From DATBLE01 sp963791425 (GTDB lineage Bacteria; Actinomycetota; Thermoleophilia; Gaiellales; Gaiellaceae), in contig CAWBSE010000002.1 of the NCBI GenBank assembly GCA_963791425.1, forward strand, positions 248,001 through 312,000: a stretch of DNA of 64,000 bases, given 5' to 3'. The position numbers were made by a program, and so were the translations under genes. Positions 1 through 9,417 of this stretch are shown here, piece after piece (the stretch's first letter is position 1; every line of letters begins with the position of its first letter). The notes under the pieces were generated by a model. The model worked only from the letters and a program-made list of their open reading frames with translations, had not been told where the DNA came from and ran no database searches.

Positions 1-70
1 TGCACCGGCCGATGCCCTTCGCCGCTCCCGTGACGAGCGCGACGCGACCCTCGATGCCGTCGAGGCGCAT
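1..70 (-). CDS. Short-chain dehydrogenase/reductase, N-terminal fragment cut by window edge
   Basis: Only the first 23 residues lie in the window. They start at an ATG at 70-68 and contain the Rossmann nucleotide-binding signature VALVTGAAKGIGR. The rest of the gene lies left of position 1. The start overlaps a TGA (72-70) that would end the upstream permease if one indel is corrected, giving TGATG coupling. As the last visible gene of a sugar ABC transporter operon, an NAD(P)-dependent sugar or sugar-acid dehydrogenase is likely. The substrate is inference. Confidence 0.7.
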   Translation of the reverse strand, partial: MRLDGIEGRVALVTGAAKGIGRC

Positions 71-1058
71 CAGCGCTCTCGACGCCGCCGGCGCAAGCTG
101 GTCGAAGGAGACGGCGCAGATCAGGAGCGTGCCGCGGGCGACGTCCTGGCAGAACGGGTCGACGCCGGTCAGGGTCAGTCCGTTGTTGAGGCTGCCGATG
201 ATCAGCAGGCCGACGGCGGTGCCGACGATCGAGCCGCGCCCTCCGCCGAGGCTGGTACCGCCGAGGACGATCGCGGTGATCACCGAGAGCTCCATCCCGA
301 CGCCGAAGAGGCCCGAGCCGACGCCGAGCTGCGACGTGAGCATGAGACCGCTGAGGGCGCAGGCGCGGCGGAGAGCATGAAGCCGATGAAGATGTAGCGG
401 CCGAGTGCGGACGCCGACGAGGCGGGCCGCCGACGGAGTTCGAGCCGATCGCGTACATCGAGCGGCCGTAGACCGTGTAGCGCATCATCACCCAGACGAA
501 CGTGAGGACGGCGATCAGCACGAAGCACGGGGATCGGGATGTTCGCGATCGGCCGGTCGGTGCCGAGCCCGGAGAACCCGTCGACGTCGACGCGTCTGGC
601 CTTGGCGACGACGTTGGACAGGCCGCGGAACGTCGGCCAGCGTGCCGAGCGTCGTGATCAGCGCGTTGACACCGACGACGGTGACGAGGAATCCGTTGAT
701 CACGCCGACCCCGATCGCCGCCGACCACGGCGACGAGACGGAGAAGCCCGAGGCTGTGGCTGAGAGCGAGGTTGGCGACGATCACGGAGGTGAACGCGGT
801 GATCGAGCCGACGGAGAGGTCGAACTGGCCGGCGGTCATCAGCATCGTCCCGGGCGCGGCGACGATGCCGATCACGGCGATCGCGGTGAGGATGTTGATC
901 CAGTTGTCCCAGGTCGAGGAAGTACTGGGACTTGAGCGAGAAGAAGATCGCCTCTCGCGATCAGGAACACGATCAGGGCGGCGGACTCGGGCAGCCGCCG
1001 GAAGATCCCGCGCAGGCGACCGACCGTGCCTCGTCTCGGCGACGGACGCGGTCGTCAC
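70..1058 (-). CDS. Sugar ABC transporter permease, RbsC-like, frameshifted
   Basis: Inner-membrane permease of the ribose/xylose/galactose class (BPD_transp_2), the transmembrane part of the importer encoded by the next two genes. It has to be read across several frames. Recognisable pieces, N to C, are TAGQFDLSVGSITAF (the family's DLSVGS motif), NGFLVTVVGVNALITTLG, then GTSLGGGRGSIVG and the C-terminal GLLIIGSLNNGLTLTGV. The GTG start at 1058 overlaps the ATPase stop (GTGA). As given, the last frame runs without a stop into the downstream SDR. A TGA at 72-70, one frame away, is the likely true end. The broken frame is probably sequencing error because all the conserved blocks are present. 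Confidence 0.75.
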
Positions 1059-2558
1059 TCGCCCGCCGCCATGCTCAGCCGCTCGACGGTGACCTCGTCG
1101 CCGACGAGGTGGGCGCTCACGGCGCCGCGGGTCATGACGACGCGCGCGGTCCGCCACCTGCACGACCTCCTCGTGGTCGGAGGTGACGACGAGGACGCCG
1201 ACCCCGTCGGCGGCGAGCGCCCGGATCGAGCGGTAGATCTCGGCGCGGGCGCCGACGTCGACGCCGCGCGTCGGCTCGACCAGGACGAGGACTCGCGAGC
1301 CGGACTCGAGCCATCTGCCCGAGCAGCACCTTCTGCTGGTTGCCGCCCGAGAGCGTCCCGATCGTCTGGTTCGGGATCGTTGCGGGAGCGGATGCTGAGC
1401 ACGTCGTGCCAGCGCCGGTACGCGTTGGCCTGCGATCCGGGCGGAGAGCATCTGCCTGGCGCGCGCGAGACGGGGCCACGACGGCGCGCACAGGTTCTCG
1501 GCCACCGAGCGGATCATGAACGCGCCGTCGTGCTGCCGGTCGGCCGGGAGGAAGCCGACGCCCGCTCGGATCGCATGTGCGGGGCCGTCCAGCTTGACCG
1601 GCGACGACGCAAGCTCGAGCTGTCCGCTGCTGAGCTTCCTGACGCCGAACGCGACCTCGCCGACCTCGGCGGTGCCCGACCCGATCTTTCCGTACAGCGC
1701 GATCACCTCGCCATCCCCGACCGTGAGGTCGAGATTCTCGAACGCCGAGCCGGACCCGGCGGAGACGAACTTCAGCACCTCGGCGGTCGGGACGCGCTCG
1801 GACGGGGCGGGACGCCCAATGCCGCCGACCTCGCGTCCGACCATGGCCGAGACCAGCTCCGTGCGCGCGTACGCCGCCGCCGGCCCTTCGAGCACCGACG
1901 CACCGTCGCGCAGGACGTGCACGCTGTCGGCGACGCGGGACACCTCGTCGAGCCGATGCGTGATGTAGACGATCGCGACGCCGCGATCGCGAAGACGGTG
2001 GACGAACGCAAACAGCCGCTCGACCTCCTGGTGCGACAGAGCGGCCGTCGGCTCGTCGAGGATGAGGCAGCGGGCGTCGCCGAGGAGCGCGCTGGCGATC
2101 TCGATCACCTGGCGCTCGGCGACGCGGAGCTCCGCCACGGGAGTGTCCGAGGTCGAGCTCGACTCCCAGCTCGCTCGAGGATCCGCCGCGCCTTTGCGCG
2201 GAGCGTCCGCCAGCTGACGAAGCCGTGCCGGGCCGGCCACTGACCGAGCATCACGTTCTCTGCAACGGTCAGGTCCGGTGCGGCTGCGAGCTCCTGGAAG
2301 ATCATGCGGATGCCCTTCCGCCGGGCAGCAATCGGGTCGAGGGAATGGAGAAGCTCGCCGGCGATCTCGATCGAGCCGGCAGTCCGGCTCGTAGTCGCCG
2401 GCGAGGATCTTGACCAGCGTGGACTTGCCGGCCCCGTTCTCGCCGAGCAGCGCGAGAACGGTGCCGCCGGTGGCGTCGAGGTCGACTCCGCGGAGCACCT
2501 CGACGCCACCGAACGACTTGCGGATCCCTCGTGCTTCGAGTCGGAAGAGATCCGTCAC
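1055..2558 (-). CDS. Sugar ABC transporter ATPase with two nucleotide-binding domains, RbsA-like, frameshifted
   Basis: Energises uptake of the sugar bound by the adjacent periplasmic protein. The size (about 500 codons) fits the duplicated-cassette RbsA/XylG family. The first cassette has Walker A GENGAGKSTLVK near residue 40 and a Q-loop region IRMIFQELAAAPDLTVAENV. The second cassette shows the LSGGNQQKV signature around 1320-1350. The tail reads ADRARVVMTRG then VTVERLSMAAGE. GTG at 2558 is chosen because it overlaps the binding-protein stop (GTGA) and gives the expected N-terminus. At least three frame changes are needed, which are likely sequencing errors. Confidence 0.78.
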
Positions 2559-3626
2559 GTACCGACGATTCCTAGCAGGGCAGCTGCGGGTAGTACTTGC
2601 CCGATGTTGGCGCTGTTTACGGCGTGCAGCGGGACGTAGAGCAGCTTCGGCGGCTTCGTGCCCTTGATCGCCTCGATCATCGCGACGATGCCGATCCAGC
2701 CGTACTTCTCCGGCGAGATGGCGGTCGAGGCGAGCCAGTTCGGGTTGGTCTTGATCCCGCACTTGGCGACCTTGTCGGCCACGCCGAGGGAGATGCCGTA
2801 GACGTCCTTCGGCCGACCGGCCGACTTCGCGGCTGCGAATGCACCCTCGACGCCCTCGTCGTCGATCGACGCGACGATGATGTGGTGCTTGCCGGCAGCG
2901 TCGTCAGCGCGTCGGTGACGATCGTCCGGGCCTTGTCGAGCGGTGGCGTCGAAGCCGACCTTCTTCAGGTTCGTGATCGGGCCGGGGCAGACCGACTGGA
3001 AGCCCTTGCGGTAGCCGCCCATGCGCTGCTCGTTCGGGGCGCCGATCTCGGGCTCCTCGAGCGAGATCCACGCGTCGTACTGGCAGTTCCACTTGGCCTT
3101 GACGGTCTCGCCGGCCTTCTCGCCGGCGACGAAGCCGCCGTACGCGTTGTCGACGCCCATGAACGAGGTCTGGCAGGGCGGCTGCGGGATGTCGATCGCG
3201 AAGTACCGGGACGCCCTGCGGCCCCGCCTTGCAGATCGACGGTGACGCCTTCGCGACGTGCTGGAACTGCAGGATGCCCTGCACGCCCTGCGTCTTCATC
3301 GAGCTGCGCGCAGTCGAGCGCCTTGGCGACGTCGCCGCCGGTGTCGCAGAAGACGAGCTTCACGCCGGCCCGCTTGGCCTGCAGCCTTGATGCCGTTGGA
3401 GATGACGTGCACGATCGGGACGGCCTCGAGGCTGGTCGCGTAGCCGATGACGAGGCCCTTGCCGCTGCCCGGGACGGCCTGCACCTGCGGGGCGACGTTC
3501 TTCTGCGGGCGGCGGGCCGAAGATGGCCCCGGTCGCCGTCGCGACGCCCACGGCGCCGATACACAGGAGGGCAAGGAGAGCCAGGGTCATCGGCTTCGCT
3601 GCCATCCGCCTGATTGACGAACGCAT
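2555..3626 (-). CDS. Sugar ABC transporter periplasmic substrate-binding protein, frameshifted
   Basis: Secreted sugar-binding component of the RbsB-like class (Peripla_BP_4). The ATG at 3626 is preceded by GAAAGGA at a good distance. The N-terminus is basic, then hydrophobic (TLALLALLCIGAVGVATA), a signal peptide. Later frames contain VIGYATSLEAVPIVHVISNG, GVKLVFCDTGGDVAKALDC, SFMGVDNAYGGFVAGEKAGE and IVASIDDEGVEGAFAAAKSA, typical of the two-lobed fold. The last frame runs cleanly to TGA at 2557-2555. This is the first gene of the transporter operon. An operator-like site lies about 70 bp upstream (3695-3706). Ligand unknown; the neighbouring genes suggest a deoxysugar or sugar acid. Confidence 0.8.
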
Positions 3627-3694
3627 TCTCGATCCTTTCGACGGAATTGACGCGCTCTACCTGCCGCGCGACGGGTCCTGGTGCACTGGAAGTC

Positions 3695-3706
3695 GGTATC
3701 GATTCC
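3695..3706. promoter_or_regulatory. Operator-like inverted repeat upstream of the transporter operon
   Basis: GGTATCGATTCC is palindromic at 10 of 12 positions. Its reverse complement matches the 12-mer GGAATCGAATCC found upstream of the amidohydrolase at 10 of 12 positions. It is nested in a wider repeat, CTGGAA (3686-3691) and TTCCAG (3703-3708). It lies 69 bp before the binding-protein start. Central CG symmetry is common in LacI- and IclR-type operators. No such regulator is in the window. Confidence 0.45.
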
Positions 3707-3821
3707 AGTCCGATCCGATCACCCACCTTCGGCGTCGTGGGGGTGTTCGAACCTCCCACGAACGCCCTCCTCGGGCATCGCTCCTCTCCCTCCGTCGGCC
3801 GTGTGGCCGCGCCGCGGGAAC

Positions 3822-4836
3822 CTATTCGTCGTACAAGGTGCTTCCGGGATACGCCGCGCACGCGAACGCTGCCTCCACGGCGCGGTCCTCCGGGTTCTGG
3901 AACTGATGGGCCGCACCCGCGGGCACGAAGATGGCGTCGCCCTTCGTCCCGATCAGGCTGGCGTTGGTGTCCATCAGGTTGACGATGAAGTTGGCCGAGT
4001 CGTCCATCGGGTAGTAGACGCGCTCCCCGCTCGACCTGGATTGCATTGGTGATCCGGTTGGGCGGGATCTTCACCGTCCCGAACTGGAACTCGTCGGTGC
4101 TGTACGCGAACGAGGTCAGGAACTGGTGGGTGAAGTCGTTGCCGGTGACGAAGTGGAGCCACTGCCCGCGGTGGTACAGGTGCGCGTTGGCGACGTCGGG
4201 GTCGTGAACGGCCGACTGGCCCGTGACCGGCGGCCAGCGGTGCAGGTCGGTCAGGTGCGACGGCGGCGCCTCGCCGGCGCGGAAGTTCGGCTGCGCGTAG
4301 CTCGAATGCTGCTCGAACGAGTGGACCGCGTCCTTGTGCAGGACGATCGGGTCACGGAAGTTCATGTAGTGGTCGTCGTAGACGGGGTTCGCGTGGAACT
4401 CGTCCGTCATCTTCTCGTGCGGGATCATCCAGAGCATCCGGCACGTCTCGGAGCCGAAGTTGTAGCCCACGTGCATCTGCATCGCGGGGATGAGCACGAT
4501 GTCGCCCTTCGTGACCTCCTGCAACTGGCCGGTGTCGGGGTTTCCGAGGTGGATCGTGCCGTCGAGGAGCAGGTACGGCTCGGGGTTCGGGTGGTTGCCG
4601 GGCTTGAAGTAGTCGCCGGGCGCGAGCGAGAAGATGCCCGTGTTGATCGCCTTGGTGCTGACGTAGAACCACACCGGCGTGCGGTTCATCCCCTCGTTGC
4701 TGATGCCCCAGGCCTGGAAGTGAGCCTCGTGCGGATGGATCACGCGTGGATAGGGGTCCTTGTCGAGGAACGGCCAGTTCCCTGACCAGGCCGCGAGCTC
4801 CTCGAATGTCTGTGGAGCGGATTCGGTCGTCGCCAT
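3822..4836 (-). CDS. Bicupin-domain protein of sugar catabolism cluster, one frameshift
   Basis: About 338 residues with two cupin barrels. The first (about residues 60-130) holds GDYFKPGNHPNPEPYLLLDG and a downstream QMHVGYN motif, plausible metal-ligand positions. The second is at the C-terminus (GDAIFVPAGAAHQFQNPED). The frame changes near 4030 between ITNAIQVERG and ERVYYPMDDSANF. The ATG at 4836 has AAAGGTGG upstream. Cupins next to sugar transporters are often isomerases or sugar-sensing proteins. No specific reaction can be assigned. An operator-like site lies 46 bp upstream of the start. Confidence 0.75.
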
Positions 4837-4881
4837 TCGTGAGCCACCTTTCAGCAGGAAGCGCGGCCGGCGGGCGCCGCT

Positions 4882-4893
4882 GGATTCGATTCC
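4882..4893. promoter_or_regulatory. Operator-like site upstream of bicupin gene
   Basis: GGATTCGATTCC is the exact reverse complement of the 12-mer at 9383-9394, in a promoter-proximal position. It overlaps a second near-palindrome, CGATTCCGGTATCG (4887-4900, 12 of 14 symmetric). The 98-bp gap between the Gfo/Idh stop and the bicupin start otherwise shows no gene. Confidence 0.5.
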
Positions 4894-4934
4894 GGTATCG
4901 CTTCTGCGACTCTAAAGGCCGCCTTCGGAGAAAG

Positions 4935-6009
4935 TCAAGCGGCCGCGTCGGCGACCCGGACCGGCCGGCCCTCACGGGCGCTCGCATACGCGGCCTCGAG
5001 GAACTCGACGGTCGCGGCGGCCGGTTCGGCGGGCGCGCGGTTCTCACCGACGCCGCGGAGCAGGTCGACGAGACACCGCGCGGTCGCCGTCGCGGGATAG
5101 ATCTCCTCGGGCAGAAGCGGCGGCAGCGGACTCCGGCTCGGCGCCGTCGCGCTGGATGGTCAGCGTCCCGGCCAGCAGATCCTGGAGCACGTAGCCGCTG
5201 CTGCCGTAGTAGGAGAACGCCTGCTGCTGATCCTGGCCGGGCTTGATGCTGCCCGGTGGACGCGATCGTGCCGAGGGCGCCGTTGTCGAGCGAGTACGAG
5301 ATCGCGTCCACCAGGTCGACCTCGAGGCCGGCGTTGTTCATCCGCGCGTAGACCTCGGTCGCGCGCGGCGCCCGTCGCCCACAGCACCATCCCCATGGCG
5401 TGCGTGATCTGGGTCTGCCCCTGGCCACCACCCGAGATCGCGGGGTCCGAGTAGGTGTCCGGCTTCGGCCCGGTGAGCGGGGAACTCGAACACGTGGGCG
5501 TAGTCGTCCGGCCGCGCGTCGAACAACGACTGCACCATCGAGGCGAAGAGGCCCGAGACGAGAAGCAGGTCGCCGATCTCACCGCCCTGGAGCACCTGCC
5601 GGCGCCCTCTCCGCCACGCGCGTGAACTGGAACGTGTAGCCGACGACGAGCGGGAGGCCGGCGCGCCTTCGAACGCGCGACGAGATCCCACGCCTCGGCT
5701 CCCCGCAGCACCATCGGCTTCTCGACGAGGACCCCCACGCCGGCGTCGAGCGCGTCGCGCGCGATCTCGTAGTGGTAGGTGTGCGGGACGGAGACGACCA
5801 CGCCGTCGACGTCGCCTGCCTCGAGGAGCTCCAGGTGGCCCGGATACGTGCGGGCGAGGCCGTAACGCTCGGCCGCACGGCTGAGGGCGACCGGGTCTGG
5901 GTCGGCGAGCGCAACCACGTCTGCAGTGCTCGTACTCGAGCAGGCCCGGGATGTGGGACTGGGTGGACCACCACCCGGCGCCGATCACGCCGATGCGGAC
6001 GCGTGCCAT
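4935..6009 (-). CDS. Gfo/Idh/MocA-family NAD(P)-dependent oxidoreductase, frameshifted
   Basis: About 358 codons, the usual family size. The N-terminal Rossmann segment is VRIGVIGAGWWSTQSHIPG, followed in another frame by VVALADPDPVALSRAAERYG. The conserved catalytic-site segment is VGVLVEKPMVLRGAEAWDL, containing the EKP motif. The C-terminus, VEFLEAAYASAREGRPV, is typical of the family. TGA is at 4937-4935. At least three frame changes are needed, probably sequencing error. The family oxidises or reduces sugars, inositols and their glycosides. With the transporter and cupin downstream on the same strand, a sugar dehydrogenase role is inferred. Confidence 0.75.
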
Positions 6010-6056
6010 CAGATCTCCTCGTCGCGTGCGCGGTGGAATAGGCTTGCGCGGGATAC

Positions 6057-6418
6057 GTGATCAAGCGGATCAGCCTCGTCCGGCGGCATGCCGATCTCTC
6101 CCGCGAGACGTTCCCGGGCCCGCTGGCTCGGACCGCACGCCGACATCGTCCGGCAGCTGCCCGGGCTGCGCGGGCTCCGCTTCGGCGCTCGTCGAGCAGT
6201 GGTCGCCCGAGGAGGCGGCCTGGGACGGCGTCGGCGAGGTCTGGTTCGACAGCATCGAGGCGGCGGAGGCGGCGTTCGCGGCCGAGCCGTACCGCTCACT
6301 CCTGGTCGAGGACCGGAAGACGCTCTTCAGCGAGGCGCAGTCGTGCTTCGTCGTCGAGCACACCGCTGTGCCGCCGCCGCTGCGTAGCCGGCTCAATACA
6401 TCAGCCAGCCGCCGCTGA
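6057..6418 (+). CDS. EthD-domain small protein, frameshifted
   Basis: About 110-120 residues on the strand opposite its neighbours. The GTG at 6057 begins VIKRISLVRRHADLSRETF. Other frames continue with WLGPHADIVRQLPGLRGLRFG and then WSPEEAAWDGVGEVWFDSIE, FAAEPYRSLLVEDRK. This is the EthD (dimeric alpha/beta-barrel) pattern. Two frame changes are required. Family members are accessory proteins or small lyases in degradation clusters. No specific reaction is known here. The 3' end overlaps the convergent SDR by 26 bp. Confidence 0.65.
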
Positions 6419-7170
6419 CGTTGATCGTCGCGCCGGTGATGTAGCCGCGCGTGGTCGGAAGCGAGAAAGACGACGATCCCGGCGAGGTCGGCGGGATCGG
6501 CCATGTAGCCCATCGGGATCTGGTCGACCTGCGCCTGCGAGCTGCTCCTCGGTCAGGCCGCTGCGCATCATCGGCGTGTCCACCGCGCCGGGGGCGACCG
6601 TGTTCACGGTGATCCCGTCCTTGGCGTACGTCCGGGCGAGGCCGCGCGACATCGAGACGATCCCGCCCTTGGTCGCGGCGTAGGCGACCGAGCCGCCGAA
6701 GCCGCCGCGACCACCAGCCCTGCGAGGCGAAGTTGATGATCCGGCCGCCGCAAGCCCTGGACGCGGAACACGACGGGCCGCTGCGCGGTTCAGGAAGAAG
6801 GCCGCCTTCAGGTTGACGTCGTGCTGGAGGTCCCAGTCCTCCTCGGTGACCTCGTCCACGTCGTCGCGGCGGACGAGCACCGCCGGCCATGTTCGCGAGG
6901 ACGTCCAGACGGCCGAACGCCTCCTGCGCGCGGCGCAGCAGCGGCTCGTGCTCGCGCGAGCTCGCGGACGTCGAGCGCCTCGGCGCGGTGCGGGCCGCCG
7001 GCGAGCGTCGTCGACGACAGCGCGGACAGCGGCTCGAGCTCGAGGTCGACCCCGCAGACGTGGGCGCCGGCGTCGGCGAACGCCGCCGCGACCTCACGGC
7101 CGATGCCGCCGGCGGCGCCGGTGACGACGACCGCCTTGCCCTCCAGGCCCGCGCCGTGCGTCCAGGTCAT
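6393..7170 (-). CDS. Short-chain dehydrogenase/reductase, frameshifted
   Basis: About 258 residues. The cofactor motif is KAVVVTGAAGGIGREVAAAF near residue 12. The active-site segment SVAYAATKGGIVSMSRGLAR carries the YxxxK pair. The tail reads INVSGGWLMY, a normal SDR C-terminus. The ATG at 7170 is preferred over the adjacent GTG because GGAGG sits about 6 bp upstream. Frames change three or four times. It diverges from the enolase-superfamily dehydratase at 7357, with operator-like repeats between them. In non-phosphorylative deoxysugar routes an SDR oxidises the 2-keto-3-deoxy acid. That role is inference. Confidence 0.78.
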
Positions 7171-7209
7171 CACTCCCTCCTTCCACCACGTCCGCGCATG
7201 CGGTCGATC

Positions 7210-7237
7210 GTCTCACGAGAGCAGCATTTCGTGAGAC
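7210..7237. promoter_or_regulatory. Nine-base inverted repeat between divergent SDR and dehydratase genes
   Basis: GTCTCACGA (7210-7218) and its exact complement TCGTGAGAC (7229-7237) are separated by 10 bases. The half-site centres are about 19 bp apart, two helical turns, as for many dimeric repressors. It lies 40 bp upstream of the SDR start. No T-tract follows, so an operator is more likely than a terminator. Confidence 0.4.
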
Positions 7238-7260
7238 GCGGTGCACTGGTGTATCGTTCC

Positions 7261-7274
7261 TGGGAACGTTTCCA
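7261..7274. promoter_or_regulatory. LacI-type operator-like palindrome
   Basis: TGGGAACGTTTCCA is symmetric at 12 of 14 positions around a central CG, close to the usual LacI/GalR operator form TGNAANCGNTTNCA. It lies in the divergent region, 96 bp before the dehydratase start and 91 bp before the SDR start, so one repressor could control both. It fits the looser pattern GGnAnCGnnnCC shared with the sites at 3695, 4882 and 9383. Confidence 0.5.
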
Positions 7275-7356
7275 CCATAATCCATCCACGCCTGAGCCGC
7301 CCGATCGTTCGTGCCGAGCCGGCTGCGATTCACGCGTAGACCAGGCTGGAGCACGC

Positions 7357-8500
7357 ATGCGCATCGATTCGATCGAGGCGATACCGGTCAGTTACCCCGA
7401 GCCGAACGACTTCAACGCGCTCAGGCATCTCTGCCTCTGCAAGGTCACAGCTGGACGACGGTCAGGTCGGGTGGGGCGAGTCGATCACGCAGTTCCCGGA
7501 GGCGAGCTTCGCCGTGAAGGCGCTGATCGAGGGTCTCGCGCCGGGTCTGATCGGCGACGATCCCGTGCATACGGAGGCGCTCTGGCGGCAGAACAAGTCG
7601 CAGGGCTGGTGGTACGGCTACGGCGGCGGCATCCACTCGTACGCGGTCGCGGCGCATCGACATCGCGCTCTGGGACCTGCGCGGGAAGGCGCTCGAGGCG
7701 GAGCGTCCTCGACCTGCTCGGCGGCCCGGTCCACGAGCGGCTGCCGGCGATCGCCTCGTGTCACGCACACCATTCGTCAATCCCGCAGATGGTCGAGGAG
7801 GCGCAGGAGTGGGTGTCGACCGGCCTCCAGGGGGTCAAGGTCGGGTTCGGGAAGCGAGGCGACGCCCGCCTCGGGTTCGAGCACGAGCGCGACGTCGAGT
7901 ACATGCGGGCGATGCGCGAGGGCCTCGGCCCGGAACTGCCGATCATGATCGACTGCGGGATCGCGGTCCGCTGGGACGTGCCCACCGCGGTCAGGCGCGT
8001 TCGCGCGATGGAGGAGTACGACCTGGCGTGGATCGAGGAGCCGCTCGGCGCGTGGGACCCGGAGGGGTATGCCACCCTCCGCGCCAAGACCACCGACCCG
8101 GATCGCGTACGGCGAGAAGGAGTGGACGGTCGAGGGCTTCGAGCGGATCCTCGCCACCGGCACCGTCGACGTCGTCGGTGTCGACCCCGGCCGCGCCGAG
8201 GGGATCACCGGCTTCAAGAAGGTCTGCGACCGCGTGGAGGGGTACAACCGCCAGACGAACGCGCACGCCTGGTCGTCGGGCATCGTCAGCGCGGCGAGCA
8301 TCGCCGTCTCGTTCAACACGCCGTCGTGCCGGCTGTTCGAGTTCAAGCCGCTTCCCAACCCGATGCAGAACGACCTGATCGACGAGCCGCTCTCCCATGT
8401 CGACGGCTGGGTGTATCCACCGACGGGCGTCGGTCTCGGGATCGAGGTCGACGACGACGTGGTGGAGCGCTTCCGCAGCGACCTCGTGCTGGCGGGCTAG
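7357..8500 (+). CDS. Mandelate racemase/muconate lactonizing (enolase superfamily) sugar-acid dehydratase, frameshifted
   Basis: About 380 residues. The start MRIDSIEAIPVSYPEP is a typical capping domain. The barrel has GVKVGFGKRGD (general-base lysine region) and the three metal ligands in IMIDCGIAV, AWIEEPLGAW and the IAYGEKEW segment, then NAHAWSSGIVSAA with the histidine near the C-terminal face. The family abstracts the alpha-proton of a carboxylate. With a sugar transporter, SDRs and a lactonase nearby, an acid-sugar dehydratase (fuconate/rhamnonate/galactonate type) is most likely. Frames change about four times. TAG at 8498-8500 overlaps the convergent amidohydrolase stop. Confidence 0.8.
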
Positions 8501-9368
8501 ATCCGGAAGATGCGCTCCGCGTTCGCCGAGAAGAGCGCCGTCTGCTCGGCGGGCGTGAGATCCGGGAGGATCTGCTCGTAGGCGTCGAGGACGTCGCCGT
8601 AGGAGCTGTAGAGCCGGTCGACGGGCCAGTTCGTGCCCATGACCGTGCGCTCGACACCCAACAGCTCGAGGCACGTCAGAGCCCACGGCCGCCAGCTCTC
8701 GACCGTCCAGGCGTTGTCGCGCATGCCGAGCCCGGAGATCTTGCACGATCGTGTTGGGCGCGCCGGCCACGGTCTCCATCGCCTTCCGCCAGAACGAGAA
8801 GTAATCGGGGTCACGCTGCCTCGGGTAGCCGGCGTGGTCGATGCAGAGCACGATGTCCGGGTGCGCCTCCGCCAGCGACCGGGCAGCGTCCATCTGCTCC
8901 AGGTCGGGGTCGAGGCAAAACACGAGGCCGTGGCGCGCGAGCAGGCCGTAGCCGCGACGCCAGGCGGGGTCGACGAGGTAGTCGCCCCGGCCGAAGTCGC
9001 GGATGCCGCGGGTGTTCGCGTACTCGGAGATGCCCCTCGATCACCGCCTGCGCCCCGTCGCCCGCGAGGTCGCAGTGGGCGACGATCCCGTGCGGGAAGC
9101 CCGTCGCGTCGGCCTGCGCCTGGAGCCAGCGCGTCTCTTCGACGGGATCGGCGATCCCGATCGCCGCCTGGACATGGATCGCCTTCGTCACGTTCTGGAA
9201 GCGCGTCTCGGCGACGAACTCGGGCGCCGTGTAGCGGAGGACCTTGATCCCGTCGATGTTCCCGAGGATCGGGTGCACCCAGTCGGGCTTGAGCCAGTCG
9301 TACGCGAGCGCCGGATCCTTCAGGTCCCAGTAGTGGATGTGCGTGTCGACGAACGGGAGCGTTGCCAT
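8497..9368 (-). CDS. Amidohydrolase-2 family protein, probable sugar lactonase, frameshifted
   Basis: About 290 residues. The N-terminal metal motif VDTHIHYWDL sits right after MATLPF. Further blocks are VTKAIHVQAAIGIADPVEE and FPHGIVAHCDLAGDG. The C-terminal tail reads FSANAERIF, as in L-fuconolactonase and other Amidohydro_2 members (TIM-barrel hydrolases). GGAGG lies 6 bp before the ATG at 9368. An operator-like 12-mer lies 15 bp upstream, shared with the divergent P450. Lactone hydrolysis between the sugar dehydrogenase and acid dehydratase steps is the inferred role. Two or three frame changes are present. Confidence 0.78.
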
Positions 9369-9382
9369 GCCGGCCTCCGGCT

Positions 9383-9394
9383 GGAATCGAATCC
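9383..9394. promoter_or_regulatory. Operator-like site between amidohydrolase and P450 genes
   Basis: GGAATCGAATCC, within CTGGAATCGAATCCGG (9381-9396), is identical in reverse to the site before the bicupin gene. It sits in a 49-bp divergent gap, close enough to both starts to repress either. Confidence 0.5.
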
Positions 9395-9417
9395 GGGGCC
9401 GCGACAGTACCACTGAC

